Position numbers and translations under genes: made by a program. Below are positions 18,677 through 27,815 of a stretch of 64,000 nucleotides of DNA, piece by piece; positions within the stretch are counted from its first letter, which is position 1, and every line of letters starts with the position of its first letter. The stretch is from positions 620,001 to 684,000 of the forward strand of contig NZ_CAEUHO010000004.1 of NCBI RefSeq assembly GCF_903181435.1, in the 5' to 3' direction. The notes under the pieces were generated by a model that was given only the letters and a program-made list of their open reading frames with translations, had not been told where the DNA came from and did not search any database. This DNA comes from Bacteroides acidifaciens. GTDB lineage: Bacteria > Bacteroidota > Bacteroidia > Bacteroidales > Bacteroidaceae.

Positions 18677-20227
18677 ATGAAACGAATTTTGCACAAACTT
18701 ATTTGGGGACTTCCTGCAACTCTTTTTGCAGGAACGTGTACACAGGTTGTTGGACAAGAACAACGACCGAACCTAGTCTATATTTTCCCGGATCAATATC
18801 GGTTGAATGCATTGAGCTTATGGAGCGATCCGGCATATCGCAATGTGCTGAATACGGTAGGTGATCCGGTTCATACTCCTAACCTGGACAGGTTGGCAAA
18901 ACAGAGTGTTGTTTTTAATCGGGCGTGCAGTACTTGTCCGTTGAGTAGTCCTCATCGTGCCATGCTGATGACAGGCGCATTTCCGGAGAAGAATGGAGTG
19001 CCGGGTAATTGCCATGTGAATAACCAGAATGGTATTCCCGACAGTTTGGTTTGTTTCACAGATGTACTTGCGACAGTCGGTTATGAAACGGCCTACGTGG
19101 GAAAAACGCATTGGCATCGTACAGAAGCTTTGTTTGACAAGGAAAACAATTATGTGGGTACAACCAAGAAGCCCGGCGGACATTGTGTATATCCATACGA
19201 TACCTATATTCCCGAAGGAAGAGGACGCAAGAGTAATAAATATTGGTTTCAGCAGTTGAAAGACAGTCACTTTAACGCTACAGCCTATTCCAATCGCCCA
19301 GAACTGGTGGGTGGACAGAAGGATGGTGAACCGTTTCGTTATCGTCGGTTTACTTCGGAAGTGGAAGCGGATGTAGTGATAGGCTATCTGCGGAATAAAC
19401 AAGGGGAGCGGGATGCTTCTAAACCTTTCAGTTTATTTTGGAGTATAAATCCGCCTCACACACCTTATCATAGACTTACGGATTGTAAGGAAGAGGTGTT
19501 TAACCAATATTACAAAGATTTGAAATCGGAAGAAGTCTTGCTTCGTCCCAATGTGAAGTTTGGTGAGGGTACACAAGTGAAAAACTTGGAACAACTGACA
19601 TTTCAGGCTAAAGTTTATTTCTCTTTAGTGAAGAGTGTGGACGAAGAAATAGGTCGTGTGTTAAAGGTTTTGGACGAAGAAGGTTTGACGGACAATACTA
19701 TTTTAATATTTGCCGCTGATCACGGAGAAATGATGGGTAGCCACGGACGTATGGCGAAGAGTGTGATTTACAATGAATCGTTCTCTATTCCGTTCTTTAT
19801 ACGTTATTCTGGTAGGCTGAAACCGGGAGTAAACGATCTGATGTTAGGTGCTACGGACATTATGCCGACTTTGTTGGGTATGATGAATCTTGGAGACAAA
19901 CTACCCGAAACAGTGAAGGGAAAGGATTATTCGCAAGGCATTCTTACTGGTAAATATAAGAATGTAAAGAAGCCTGTTTCTCAATTCTTTTATCAGCAGA
20001 AAGAAAAAGGTGTTCGTACCGACCGTTATTCGTATTTGGTGACAAAAGATGGAAATTATCAGCTTTTTGATAATTTGAAAGATCCCTACCAAATGCATGC
20101 CTTGAAGATGGAAGAGATTTCGGTAAAACAAGCTAAGCTATTGAAAAAGGAACTTGGCAACTGGTTGAAGGTGTCGGAGGACAGTTGGGGTAAGGAACAA
20201 AAATTCCCTGATAGGATAACTTATTAA
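18677..20227 (+). CDS. Ser-type S1 sulfatase
   Basis: A 516-residue secreted sulfatase of the alkaline-phosphatase fold. It has a signal peptide (about 1-26), a metal-binding IFPDQYR in place of the usual DD-x-R start, HTPNLDRLA, and the active-site motif Ser90-Ser-Pro-His-Arg94 followed by AMLMTG. This is S-x-P-x-R, so the catalytic formylglycine would come from Ser90 through a radical-SAM anaerobic sulfatase-maturating enzyme, as in other Bacteroides sulfatases. The C-terminal metal site ADHGEMMGSHG is present. It would remove sulfate from a glycan fragment before or between glycosidase steps. The S1 subfamily and target position cannot be read from sequence alone. Confidence 0.93.
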   Translation: MKRILHKLIWGLPATLFAGTCTQVVGQEQRPNLVYIFPDQYRLNALSLWSDPAYRNVLNTVGDPVHTPNLDRLAKQSVVFNRACSTCPLSSPHRAMLMTGAFPEKNGVPGNCHVNNQNGIPDSLVCFTDVLATVGYETAYVGKTHWHRTEALFDKENNYVGTTKKPGGHCVYPYDTYIPEGRGRKSNKYWFQQLKDSHFNATAYSNRPELVGGQKDGEPFRYRRFTSEVEADVVIGYLRNKQGERDASKPFSLFWSINPPHTPYHRLTDCKEEVFNQYYKDLKSEEVLLRPNVKFGEGTQVKNLEQLTFQAKVYFSLVKSVDEEIGRVLKVLDEEGLTDNTILIFAADHGEMMGSHGRMAKSVIYNESFSIPFFIRYSGRLKPGVNDLMLGATDIMPTLLGMMNLGDKLPETVKGKDYSQGILTGKYKNVKKPVSQFFYQQKEKGVRTDRYSYLVTKDGNYQLFDNLKDPYQMHALKMEEISVKQAKLLKKELGNWLKVSEDSWGKEQKFPDRITY

Positions 20228-20337
20228 AATGATATTATACAGAACTAATATTGCAGGCTTTTGTATTCTTAAACCTTTCAGACTGTTTCGATAAATTGTC
20301 ATTAACCTGCTTTGAATTATTACTTAACAAAATACTA

Positions 20338-21819
20338 ATGAAAATGAATTTAAAGAAATTATGTACGCTGGGAACTCTTTTAGCGTTTTTTTCCAGTATA
20401 TATGCTCAATCTTTTATCTGGATTAGCAGTACAGATAATAATATTTGGAAAGAAGCTAAAACCAAATTACAGGCAGATAGTCAAAATATCCCTTTATTGT
20501 CAGTAGATGGTACTGAAAATATACAGATATTCAAGAAGTGGGGAACTTGTTTTAATGAATTAGGTTGGGATGCTCTCAATATGTTGCCTCCTAAAGAACA
20601 GGACGCTGTTTTAAACAACCTGTTTTCTCCTGATGGAGATTTGCGCTTTTCCATGGGACGTATTCCTATGAATGCTAATGACTATGCCCGTAATTGGTAC
20701 AGTTGTGATGAGGTGCCGGGTGATTTCCAATTGAAATATTTCAATATTAACCGTGATAAAACAACATTGATACCCTATATAAAGAGAGTTCAACGTATTA
20801 ACCCCGATATGACTTTTTGGGCTTCTCCCTGGTCACCTCCTTCTTGGATGAAAGTCAATCATTACTATTCTGTGAGGAGCAATGCCGAGGTGAACCAATT
20901 GCCGGCTAAGCATGAAATAGCTCTTTATGAAGGTACTGATAATGTAGATAAGACATTTTATCCCAAGCAAGTAGCTGTCAACGACTATTTTATTCAAGAT
21001 ACTCGCTATTTGCAAGCCTATGCCAATTACTTCTGTAAATTCGTATCTGCTTATCAGGAAGAAGGAGTTGCTATTTCTCGTGTAATGTTTCAGAATGAGC
21101 CGTGGGCTTATTCCATCTATCCGGCTTGTGCATGGACTCTAGAGGGTATTATTCGTTTCAATGTGGAATATTTTGCGCCGACAATAAAGAAACAGCATCC
21201 TGGTGTTCAAGTTTATTTGGGTACGCTCAATACAAACCGTATTGAACTGGTAGAAAAGGTTCTTTCTGATCCCCGCATGAAAGATGCCGTCGAAGGTGTC
21301 GGTTTCCAATGGTGGGGTGGACAAATTCTCCCTGAAATCCGTAAAAGGTATCCTGATTATAAATATATGCAGACTGAAAGTGAATGTGGCTCCGGTACAT
21401 TCGATTGGAAAGCTGCCGAACATACTTTCAACCTAATCAGTCATTATTTAGGAAATGGCTGTGAGGAATATACTTTCTGGAATGCTATCTTGTGTGATGC
21501 AGGGACAAGTGGCTGGGGCTGGAAACAGAATGCATTGATTCGTGTAGACTCAAAGACTGCTTCGGTTACTTATACTCCAGAGTATTATGCAGTAAAACAT
21601 TTCAGCAACAAGGTGGTTTCGGGAACTAAAGTATTACAATATAAAGCAAAAGGTGAAGATAAACTGCCTGTTGTTATATTCCTTACACCGGAGAAAAGAT
21701 ATTTGGTTGTAGCTGCCAATTTTAATGACGAGCCGAAGAATTTAACAGTGAAGTTAGGTGATAAGTTTTTAGATGTAACTTTAAAAGCACACTCCTTCAA
21801 TACATTTAGTATGAAATAA
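20338..21819 (+). CDS. GH30-family glycoside hydrolase
   Basis: A 493-residue secreted enzyme. The ATG at 20338 gives a signal peptide ending IYAQ; upstream in-frame codons would add a 29-residue extension with no signal character. It is a (beta/alpha)8 barrel with GH30 hallmarks: SMGRIPMNANDYA, WASPWSPPSWMK, acid/base Glu254 in FQNEPWA and the probable nucleophile Glu347 in MQTESECGSG, followed by a C-terminal beta-domain (about 430-493). GH30 covers beta-glucosidases, beta-1,6-glucanases, xylanases and others; the subfamily was not resolved. It is the last gene of the first utilisation locus and faces a strong hairpin at 21970-22013. Confidence 0.92.
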   Translation: MKMNLKKLCTLGTLLAFFSSIYAQSFIWISSTDNNIWKEAKTKLQADSQNIPLLSVDGTENIQIFKKWGTCFNELGWDALNMLPPKEQDAVLNNLFSPDGDLRFSMGRIPMNANDYARNWYSCDEVPGDFQLKYFNINRDKTTLIPYIKRVQRINPDMTFWASPWSPPSWMKVNHYYSVRSNAEVNQLPAKHEIALYEGTDNVDKTFYPKQVAVNDYFIQDTRYLQAYANYFCKFVSAYQEEGVAISRVMFQNEPWAYSIYPACAWTLEGIIRFNVEYFAPTIKKQHPGVQVYLGTLNTNRIELVEKVLSDPRMKDAVEGVGFQWWGGQILPEIRKRYPDYKYMQTESECGSGTFDWKAAEHTFNLISHYLGNGCEEYTFWNAILCDAGTSGWGWKQNALIRVDSKTASVTYTPEYYAVKHFSNKVVSGTKVLQYKAKGEDKLPVVIFLTPEKRYLVVAANFNDEPKNLTVKLGDKFLDVTLKAHSFNTFSMK

Positions 21820-21969
21820 TATTTGAACTTCCGTTTCTCCATATCGGAACAGTTGTTCTCTCGCGTAAGGAAACGATAGTTTTTCTACTGCGAAATGATG
21901 TTTTATGTATTGGCTTTTCGGTTTGGAAGTATAGGGAGAACCAACTGTTTCAGACTATAAAAAAAACTG

Positions 21970-22013
21970 TTGCAGCTATGTTGCAGATAAAAGAATCTGT
22001 AACATAGCTGCAA
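21970..22013 (-). terminator. Strong terminator at the end of the dcw operon
   Basis: A 19-bp stem with one mismatch (arms 21970-21988 and 21995-22013, loop aaaaga). Read on the minus strand it is followed three bases later by eight T, a classic intrinsic terminator for the yqeY-like gene and the operon before it. It also lies at the convergent end of the GH30 gene. Confidence 0.85.
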
Positions 22014-22108
22014 TAGGTATCTGCAACGCTATAACTGGCTGATTATAAGTGTATAAAAACGGAAATGTCGCAGATGGCAGATAAAAAACTTTGTGTAGAG
22101 AATGAGGA

Positions 22109-22558
22109 TTATCCCAAAAGTTCTTTCACTTTAGCGGAAATAGCACGTCCTTCTGCAAGTCCTGCCAATTTCTTAGAGGCAACTCCCATCACTTTACCCA
22201 TGTCCTTACCGCTGGTAGCACCTACTTCAGCGATGATTTCCTTCAATGCAGCTTCCAACTCTTCAGCGGACATCTGTTTCGGAAGGTATTTTTCCATAAC
22301 GGCTACCTGGCCTAATTCTATGTCAGCCAAGTCCTGGCGTCCCTGTCCGATATAGATTTCGGCAGAATCTTTTCCTTGTTTCACTAATTTCTGGATAATC
22401 TTGAGGGCTGCGTCATTTGTCAGTGTATCGTTAGCTCCCGGAGCGGTCTTGGCTTCCAGGAAAAACTTCTTTATATTTCTCAAAGTTTCCAAGGCAACCT
22501 TGTCTTTTGCCTTCATTGCGTTTTTAATGTCTTCGCTGACTTGGTCGAATAAATCCAT
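22109..22558 (-). CDS. GatB/YqeY domain protein
   Basis: A 149-residue cytoplasmic protein covering the whole YqeY family: MDLFDQVSEDIKNAMKAKDK at the N-terminus, the conserved ETLRNI and the C-terminal GKDMGKVMG and AEGRAISAKVKELL. It resembles the C-terminal domain of the GatB subunit of the tRNA amidotransferase, which suggests tRNA contact, but its role is not established. It follows ftsZ by 37 bp and is the last gene before the terminator at 21970-22013. Its place after ftsZ is common in Bacteroides. Confidence 0.9.
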   Translation of the reverse strand: MDLFDQVSEDIKNAMKAKDKVALETLRNIKKFFLEAKTAPGANDTLTNDAALKIIQKLVKQGKDSAEIYIGQGRQDLADIELGQVAVMEKYLPKQMSAEELEAALKEIIAEVGATSGKDMGKVMGVASKKLAGLAEGRAISAKVKELLG

Positions 22559-22595
22559 ATCTTTATATGTTATGATGTTTATATGTTATAAGTTA

Positions 22596-23906
22596 TCAGA
22601 AAGTGATGACACCGTTGTCGTCTGTAGCCTCTTCCGTAGCCACTTCCTCTTCGAGGGCAGCTTTCGTGCGGATTTTGGTCAGAGTCGTTTTGTCACGCAT
22701 ATACGTAGGAGAGTCTTCTACCATGGCGATGATGTCGTCGTTGTCCAGGTCTTCCGTGTTGAAGAGATAGATGTGGCGGCGTTTGCGGAGACTCTTGCTT
22801 CCGATGTTGCTGGCACTTTCGCCGTATGCTTTGCGGATACGTTCCTTGTTCTTCTCTTTCTCTTCTTCCAGTTGTAACTGGCGTTCTTCCTCTTCCTGGC
22901 TGCGTGCTGCATGCAGGCTGTCCATGCCGGGAACGTCTTCTACACCGAATCCGGTTGCCAATACGGTAATTTTCACCTTTGTATCCAGCGAGTTGTCGAT
23001 AGCAACTCCCCAAATAACTTCTACACCTTCGCGGAATTTGCTCATGAACTCATGTATCTCGTTCATTTCTTCCATCATCAGTTCCGATGACGGGCAGAAA
23101 GAGACGTTCAGCATTACTTTCTTGGCATTGAAGATATCGTTGTTATTGAGCAACGGAGAGTGCAGGGCATCGTCGATTGCTTTGGTGACACGGTTTTCAC
23201 CTTCACCGAATCCGGTACTCATAATGGCTACACCACCGTCCTTCAAGATGGTTTTGACATCGGCAAAGTCAAGGTTGACCGTACCGCGCATGGTGATAAT
23301 CTCGGCAATGCTCTTGGCGGCAATGGAGAGGGTATCATCAGCTTTGCCGAAAGCGTTCATAAAGGTCAGGTCGGCATATATTTCGCGCAGGCGTTCATTG
23401 TTGATGACCAACAGGGCGTCAACATGCTGGGCGATGCGCTCTACACCGTCCAATGCCTGGATGATTTTCTTTTCTCCTTCAAAAATAAATGGGATGGTGA
23501 CGATGCCGACAGTCAGAATATCCATCTCTTTCGCGATGCGGGCAATGACAGGAGCAGCTCCGGTTCCCGTTCCACCCCCCATTCCGGCTGTGATGAACAC
23601 CATCTTGGTGCCATCGTTCAGTTGGTTTCTGATATCTTCTATACTCTCTTCAGCGGCGTCGCGTGCCCGTTCGGGACGGTTGCCGGCTCCAAGCCCTTGT
23701 GTGATGCTACGGCCCAGTTGCAGTTTCACCGGGACGGGTGATTCGGCTAATGCCTGGTTGTCCGTGTTGCAAAGAACGAACGTTACATCATGGATACCTT
23801 CCCGGTACATGTGGTTTACGGCGTTACCGCCGCCACCGCCTACACCAATCACTTTGATGATTTTCGGTGAATCTGTCGGGAAATCGAATTGTACTATCTC
23901 GTCCAT
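22596..23906 (-). CDS. ftsZ: Cell division protein FtsZ
   Basis: A 436-residue tubulin-like GTPase forming the Z-ring. The GTP-binding signature GMGGGTGTGAAP and the early GVGGGGGNAVNHM loop are intact, and FNAKKVMLNV and the T7-loop region NLDFADV are present. A variable linker rich in Glu/Arg (about 325-380) is followed by a long C-terminal tail (DIIAMVEDSPTYMRDKTTL) in place of the short tail of enterobacterial FtsZ. It is preceded by ftsA with a 56-bp gap. Confidence 0.97.
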   Translation of the reverse strand: MDEIVQFDFPTDSPKIIKVIGVGGGGGNAVNHMYREGIHDVTFVLCNTDNQALAESPVPVKLQLGRSITQGLGAGNRPERARDAAEESIEDIRNQLNDGTKMVFITAGMGGGTGTGAAPVIARIAKEMDILTVGIVTIPFIFEGEKKIIQALDGVERIAQHVDALLVINNERLREIYADLTFMNAFGKADDTLSIAAKSIAEIITMRGTVNLDFADVKTILKDGGVAIMSTGFGEGENRVTKAIDDALHSPLLNNNDIFNAKKVMLNVSFCPSSELMMEEMNEIHEFMSKFREGVEVIWGVAIDNSLDTKVKITVLATGFGVEDVPGMDSLHAARSQEEEERQLQLEEEKEKNKERIRKAYGESASNIGSKSLRKRRHIYLFNTEDLDNDDIIAMVEDSPTYMRDKTTLTKIRTKAALEEEVATEEATDDNGVITF

Positions 23907-23962
23907 AATCTTATACTAATTACTAGTTACTATTTACAAATTATAAGCTATGCCTTCAGGAG

Positions 23963-25414
23963 TTATTTCATATCGTCGTCTGAGAAAATCTCTTTCGTCA
24001 GTGAGTCAATCTTGCGCTGAATCCAGCTCGGACCGGCTTCCCGTTTCCGTCTTTCCTTCTCCTCTTTCTCCTTCTGCTTGCGAATCTTTTCCGCTTCTTT
24101 AGCTGCTATCTTCGCCTCGCGTTCTTCTTCCTCCTTCTTGAGACGGGCAAGGCGGGCTTGCTCTTTCAGTTCCTGGTCGTCCTCGAACATATCTACTGTT
24201 TTGTGGATTTCCGGTTCCGGTTTCGAAGTGGCAGAAGCCGATGCAGGTTGCGGAGCGGTTTCTGTCAGGCAACAGTTCTGGTTCCCTTCGAACAAGAGTC
24301 CGAAGAGGGTGTTCTGCGAACCGTCTTTCTTCAGGATATTGCTCGGAGCATGGACGGTGTTACGCGGAAGTTTCGCCATCCGTATTTTCTCTATTTTGCT
24401 GCGTTTACGTAGCATTTCGTCGAGGCTTTTCAGGTTGGCGGCTCCTCCTGTCAGGATGATTCCTGCCAGCAGTTTGTCCTCGAAGCCGGATAGCTGTACC
24501 TGATTCCATACGTTGGCGATGATTTCTTCGGCACGGGCTTCGATGATGTTATTAAGGTCGGCTACTTTGATGGTACGGCTGTCGTCGTCCAGTTTGCAGG
24601 TAGCTTCTTCCTGTTCCGGATCTTCTTCGTAGAGGGCATCACCATAGGCTTTCTTCAGGCGTTCCGCTTCTTCTTCCTCCATTTGCAGGGTGGTGATGTC
24701 GCGGGTGATGCTGTTGCCACCCAGCGGTAGTACAGTCAGGAAGCGAAGAATGTTGTTCTTGTAGACGGAGATAGTGGTCGTGTCCGCTCCGAAGTCAATC
24801 AGTGCGCAACCCGAACGGCGTTCGCTTTCCGTCAGTACGGTGTTGGCCGTAACGAGCGGGGCAATCAGTTGGTCGGCAATGTCTATTTTAGCTTGTTGGA
24901 AGCAGTGCTCCAGGTTCTTGCGTACAGAAGCGCGGGCTACGATATTGAGGAAACGGCCTTCGATATGGCTTCCTACCAGACCTACCGGATTGGCTTGCAG
25001 GTTGTTGCCTACCTTATACTCTTGGGGCGCTACATCCAGTATATCCATGTCGACCACCGGGATGGCGATGTTCTCGTCACCGATGGCGCTTACGAGCTCT
25101 TCCGATATGATAGCTTCATCTTCCAAATCGCGGCTTACCACGTTGCGGACTGTGCGAAGTGACTGTCCGCCGATACCTACATATACTTTGGCGATTGAGT
25201 TTTTCAACTCACCTTCCAGTCTGTTGATGATAGAAGTCAAGCTTTGTGCCGTTTTGTCCAGGTTGAATATCACTCCTTTACGGATAAACGTAGAAGAGTC
25301 TTCCTGGGCATATGCCAATATCTGCATGCTTCCGTCACTGTTCTTTTTTCCGGCCACACCGGTTATCTTCGATGAACCAAGTTCAATAGCGGCGATAAAT
25401 TCTGTTGTTGCCAT
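23963..25414 (-). CDS. ftsA: Cell division protein FtsA
   Basis: A 483-residue actin-like protein that tethers FtsZ to the membrane. It begins FIAAIELGSSKITGVAG, the phosphate-1 loop, with CALIDFGADTTTISVY (phosphate 2) and IILTGGAANL (adenosine motif). It is about 60 residues longer than E. coli FtsA, because of a highly charged coiled-coil-like stretch of Lys/Glu/Arg (about 410-460) before the terminal amphipathic helix (WIQRKIDSLTKEIF), the likely membrane anchor. It starts 7 bp after the ftsQ stop. Confidence 0.96.
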   Translation of the reverse strand: MATTEFIAAIELGSSKITGVAGKKNSDGSMQILAYAQEDSSTFIRKGVIFNLDKTAQSLTSIINRLEGELKNSIAKVYVGIGGQSLRTVRNVVSRDLEDEAIISEELVSAIGDENIAIPVVDMDILDVAPQEYKVGNNLQANPVGLVGSHIEGRFLNIVARASVRKNLEHCFQQAKIDIADQLIAPLVTANTVLTESERRSGCALIDFGADTTTISVYKNNILRFLTVLPLGGNSITRDITTLQMEEEEAERLKKAYGDALYEEDPEQEEATCKLDDDSRTIKVADLNNIIEARAEEIIANVWNQVQLSGFEDKLLAGIILTGGAANLKSLDEMLRKRSKIEKIRMAKLPRNTVHAPSNILKKDGSQNTLFGLLFEGNQNCCLTETAPQPASASATSKPEPEIHKTVDMFEDDQELKEQARLARLKKEEEEREAKIAAKEAEKIRKQKEKEEKERRKREAGPSWIQRKIDSLTKEIFSDDDMK

Positions 25415-25421
25415 ATCCTTT

Positions 25422-26168
25422 TTATTTATTATTTTCTCGTTTCGTACAAATAATCTGGTTGCTGAACTCGAGGTTGATGCGTGAATACTTGTTCCAGCCT
25501 ACCTGGTTGAGTCCTTTCTTATAGAATTCTTTAAGGCGTGCTAGTTTGTTTTCAAAATTGTCCAGTTTGCCAAGATAGATAAGGTGGTCGCCCACACGTG
25601 GCACTAATTCGATGTTGCGGTCGGGCAACACGTGAATTTGCTCTATCTGCGCATCCCAGAACTTATTATTATGCAAAAATACACCAAACTTATATAAATC
25701 CTTCATTGCAAACGACTTTTCTACGTTTCCGGTGACAATTACCCGGTGGGCGACGCATTTTGCCTCCGGCGGCATGACGGTTCCTTTGTTGTCGAGGTAG
25801 TAATTCTCACCGTTGGCGCCCATCACCCGCAGGATAGGGATACGCTGAGTCACTTCCACACAGACTTTGCCGCTGGGGGTCTTGTAACATTCTGCCTCGT
25901 CAATCAGCGGATGCTTGCCCAGCTCGCGTTCCAGCGACTTGGTGGAGATGCGTTCCATCTTTTTCCCGATGGGGTAGATGCCTTTTTTCTGAAGGATACC
26001 TTTCAGTTCGTCCTTGGTGATGAAGCCGGCGTAAGCGGTATCCTTGATGACTAATTCCAGGTCACGGCAGGTCTGGTCGGCAGGCTTGCGGTTGAAGGCG
26101 CTGACAGCTACGACGAGGTAGGCTATGAGCACCAGCATGACAATGGACAGAAGGATTCTCTTTACCAT
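25422..26168 (-). CDS. ftsQ: Cell division protein FtsQ/DivIB
   Basis: A 248-residue bitopic membrane protein with a short cytoplasmic start, one transmembrane helix (about 5-24) and a periplasmic POTRA-like region (about 35-110, GKHPLIDEAECYKTPSGKVCVEV), followed by the beta domain. It bridges early and late divisome proteins. It lies 5 bp after murC and 7 bp before ftsA, in tight operon spacing. Similarity to enterobacterial FtsQ is low, as usual for Bacteroidetes, but position and topology are typical. Confidence 0.9.
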   Translation of the reverse strand: MVKRILLSIVMLVLIAYLVVAVSAFNRKPADQTCRDLELVIKDTAYAGFITKDELKGILQKKGIYPIGKKMERISTKSLERELGKHPLIDEAECYKTPSGKVCVEVTQRIPILRVMGANGENYYLDNKGTVMPPEAKCVAHRVIVTGNVEKSFAMKDLYKFGVFLHNNKFWDAQIEQIHVLPDRNIELVPRVGDHLIYLGKLDNFENKLARLKEFYKKGLNQVGWNKYSRINLEFSNQIICTKRENNK

Positions 26169-26173
26169 AAGCT

Positions 26174-27550
26174 TTATCGGTTTTCGAGGATTTTACATAT
26201 TTCGGGGACATAATTGTCGATGTCTCCGGCTCCCAAAGTTATTAATACTTCAATGTTTTTATCTTTCAGAATGTTCAGTATATCTTCCTTTTTACACATA
26301 CTTTTTTCGATGCCGGGACGGAGATTGTCATATATCAACTCGCTTGTGACGCCGGGAATCGGTGCTTCGCGTGCCGGATAGATGTCTACAAGGATTACTT
26401 CATCGAGCAGCGACAGGCTGTCAGCAAAGTCTTGGTAGAAGTCGCGCGTACGAGTGTAGAGGTGCGGCTGGAAGATGGCTGTAATTTTCTTGTCTTTATA
26501 GAGTTCACGCATAGACAGCACGCTCTGTTTGATTTCAGAGGGGTGGTGTGCGTAATCACTTAGGAAGACAACACGCTCGTTCTTGATTTTGAAGTCGAAC
26601 CGGCGGTCTACTCCGCGGAAGCTTGCCATACCTCTTTTTATCTCTTCGGCAGTCACTCCGTTCAGGTGTGCCAATGCCATGGCGGCTATGCCGTTTTCTA
26701 TGTTGATGCTTACCGGGACTCCCAGTTGGATGTCATTGATGCGGGTGTCCGGGGCTATAAAGTCGATGAATATCTCTCCGTTGCCGATGCGTATGTTCTC
26801 TGCGTGGAAGTCTCCTTCGTCACGTGAGTAGGTGTAGACACGTACGCCGGGCTGCACTTTCGGTTGCAGGGAGATGCCTTTGCGGATTATCAATGCACCG
26901 CCCGGTTGGATAAGGGTGGTGTAGTGCTCGAAACTTTCAAGGTAGGCTTCCGCTGTTCCGTAGATGTCGAGGTGGTCGGGGTCTGTCGAGGTGATGACGG
27001 ACATATAGGGCGACAACCAGTGGAAGGAGCGGTCGAACTCGTCGGCTTCGATGACCGTGTAGGGGCTTTCCTGGGAAAGCAGCAGGTTGGTTCCGTAGTT
27101 CTTAGAGATTCCTCCGAGGAAGGCGGTACATTCCACGTGTGACTGATGGAGCAGGTGGGCGGTCATGGTAGAAGTGGTGGTCTTGCCATGAGTGCCGGCT
27201 ACGCATAGTCCTTTGCTTGAACGGGTAATCGTGCCCAATACTTGTGCACGTTTCTGTATTTCGAATCCGTTGTTGCGGAAATAGACTAATTCTTCGTGTT
27301 CCTGCGGAACGGCGGGTGTGAATATGACGAGAGTGCTTTCCTTGTCCTTGCAGGCTTCGGGAATCAGGTCGACATTTTCTTCGTAATGTATTTGCGCGCC
27401 TTCAGCAATTAGGGTTTCAGTCAATGGAGTAGGGGTACGGTCATATCCTGCCACTACTTTTCCTTTGAAGAGGAAGTAACGGACTAGCGCACTCATGCCG
27501 ATGCCGCCGGCACCTACGAAGTAAACTGATTTTATTGTTTCGATATTCAT
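26174..27550 (-). CDS. murC: UDP-N-acetylmuramate--L-alanine ligase MurC
   Basis: A 458-residue ATP-dependent ligase adding L-Ala to UDP-MurNAc. It starts with the UDP-sugar-binding VYFVGAGGIGMSALVRYF, then the ATP loop GTHGKTTTSTM, the central-domain IEADEFDRSF and the C-terminal SDYAHHPSEIKQS and IFQPHLYTRTRDF. All Mur ligase domains are complete. It is separated from murG by a 265-bp spacer with an unusual inverted repeat. Confidence 0.97.
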   Translation of the reverse strand: MNIETIKSVYFVGAGGIGMSALVRYFLFKGKVVAGYDRTPTPLTETLIAEGAQIHYEENVDLIPEACKDKESTLVIFTPAVPQEHEELVYFRNNGFEIQKRAQVLGTITRSSKGLCVAGTHGKTTTSTMTAHLLHQSHVECTAFLGGISKNYGTNLLLSQESPYTVIEADEFDRSFHWLSPYMSVITSTDPDHLDIYGTAEAYLESFEHYTTLIQPGGALIIRKGISLQPKVQPGVRVYTYSRDEGDFHAENIRIGNGEIFIDFIAPDTRINDIQLGVPVSINIENGIAAMALAHLNGVTAEEIKRGMASFRGVDRRFDFKIKNERVVFLSDYAHHPSEIKQSVLSMRELYKDKKITAIFQPHLYTRTRDFYQDFADSLSLLDEVILVDIYPAREAPIPGVTSELIYDNLRPGIEKSMCKKEDILNILKDKNIEVLITLGAGDIDNYVPEICKILENR

Positions 27551-27639
27551 TTCTTTAGTTATTGATTACCTGTTTTTACTTAGATTAATAATCTGCTATT
27601 TTATCATCTTTCGCTTCACAAGTCCTGGATGCCGCATGG

Positions 27640-27786
27640 TTTCCCCTCCCTTCCGGGAAGGAGGGGTGGCTGAAAGCCGGGGTGGTAGGTGCGCCTATCT
27701 GTGTTTTGATTGACGCAATATACATATTGGGGTATTCACCTACCACCTCCCCCTACGGGTACTCCTCCTTCCAGAAGGAGGAGAAG
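27640..27786. repeat. Large imperfect inverted repeat between murG and murC
   Basis: Two GC-rich units of about 53 bp (27640-27692 and 27733-27786) are related in inverted orientation: both contain a small inner hairpin of the type CTTCC-GGAAG inside CCTCC/GGAGG arms and end in ggtggtaggtg. Between them is a 40-bp AT-rich loop. The whole can fold into one long stem-loop. It resembles the REP/BIME class of intergenic repeats; whether other copies exist cannot be judged here. Confidence 0.6.
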
Positions 27787-27815
27787 CTATGCAGGTTGCT
27801 TGTGATGCTCAGTTA

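Noticed and set aside
7477..21819. Assignment as a heparin/heparan sulfate locus
   Set aside because: GH88 and a sulfatase fit, but the PL12/PL15/PL13-type lyases that mark such loci are absent and GH30 is not part of them.
22771..23919. 382-codon open frame opposite ftsZ
   Set aside because: It is the antisense shadow of a highly conserved gene, Ser/Pro-rich, with no domain signature or upstream signals.
24774..25484. 236-codon open frame opposite ftsA
   Set aside because: Antisense shadow of ftsA with no recognisable protein features.
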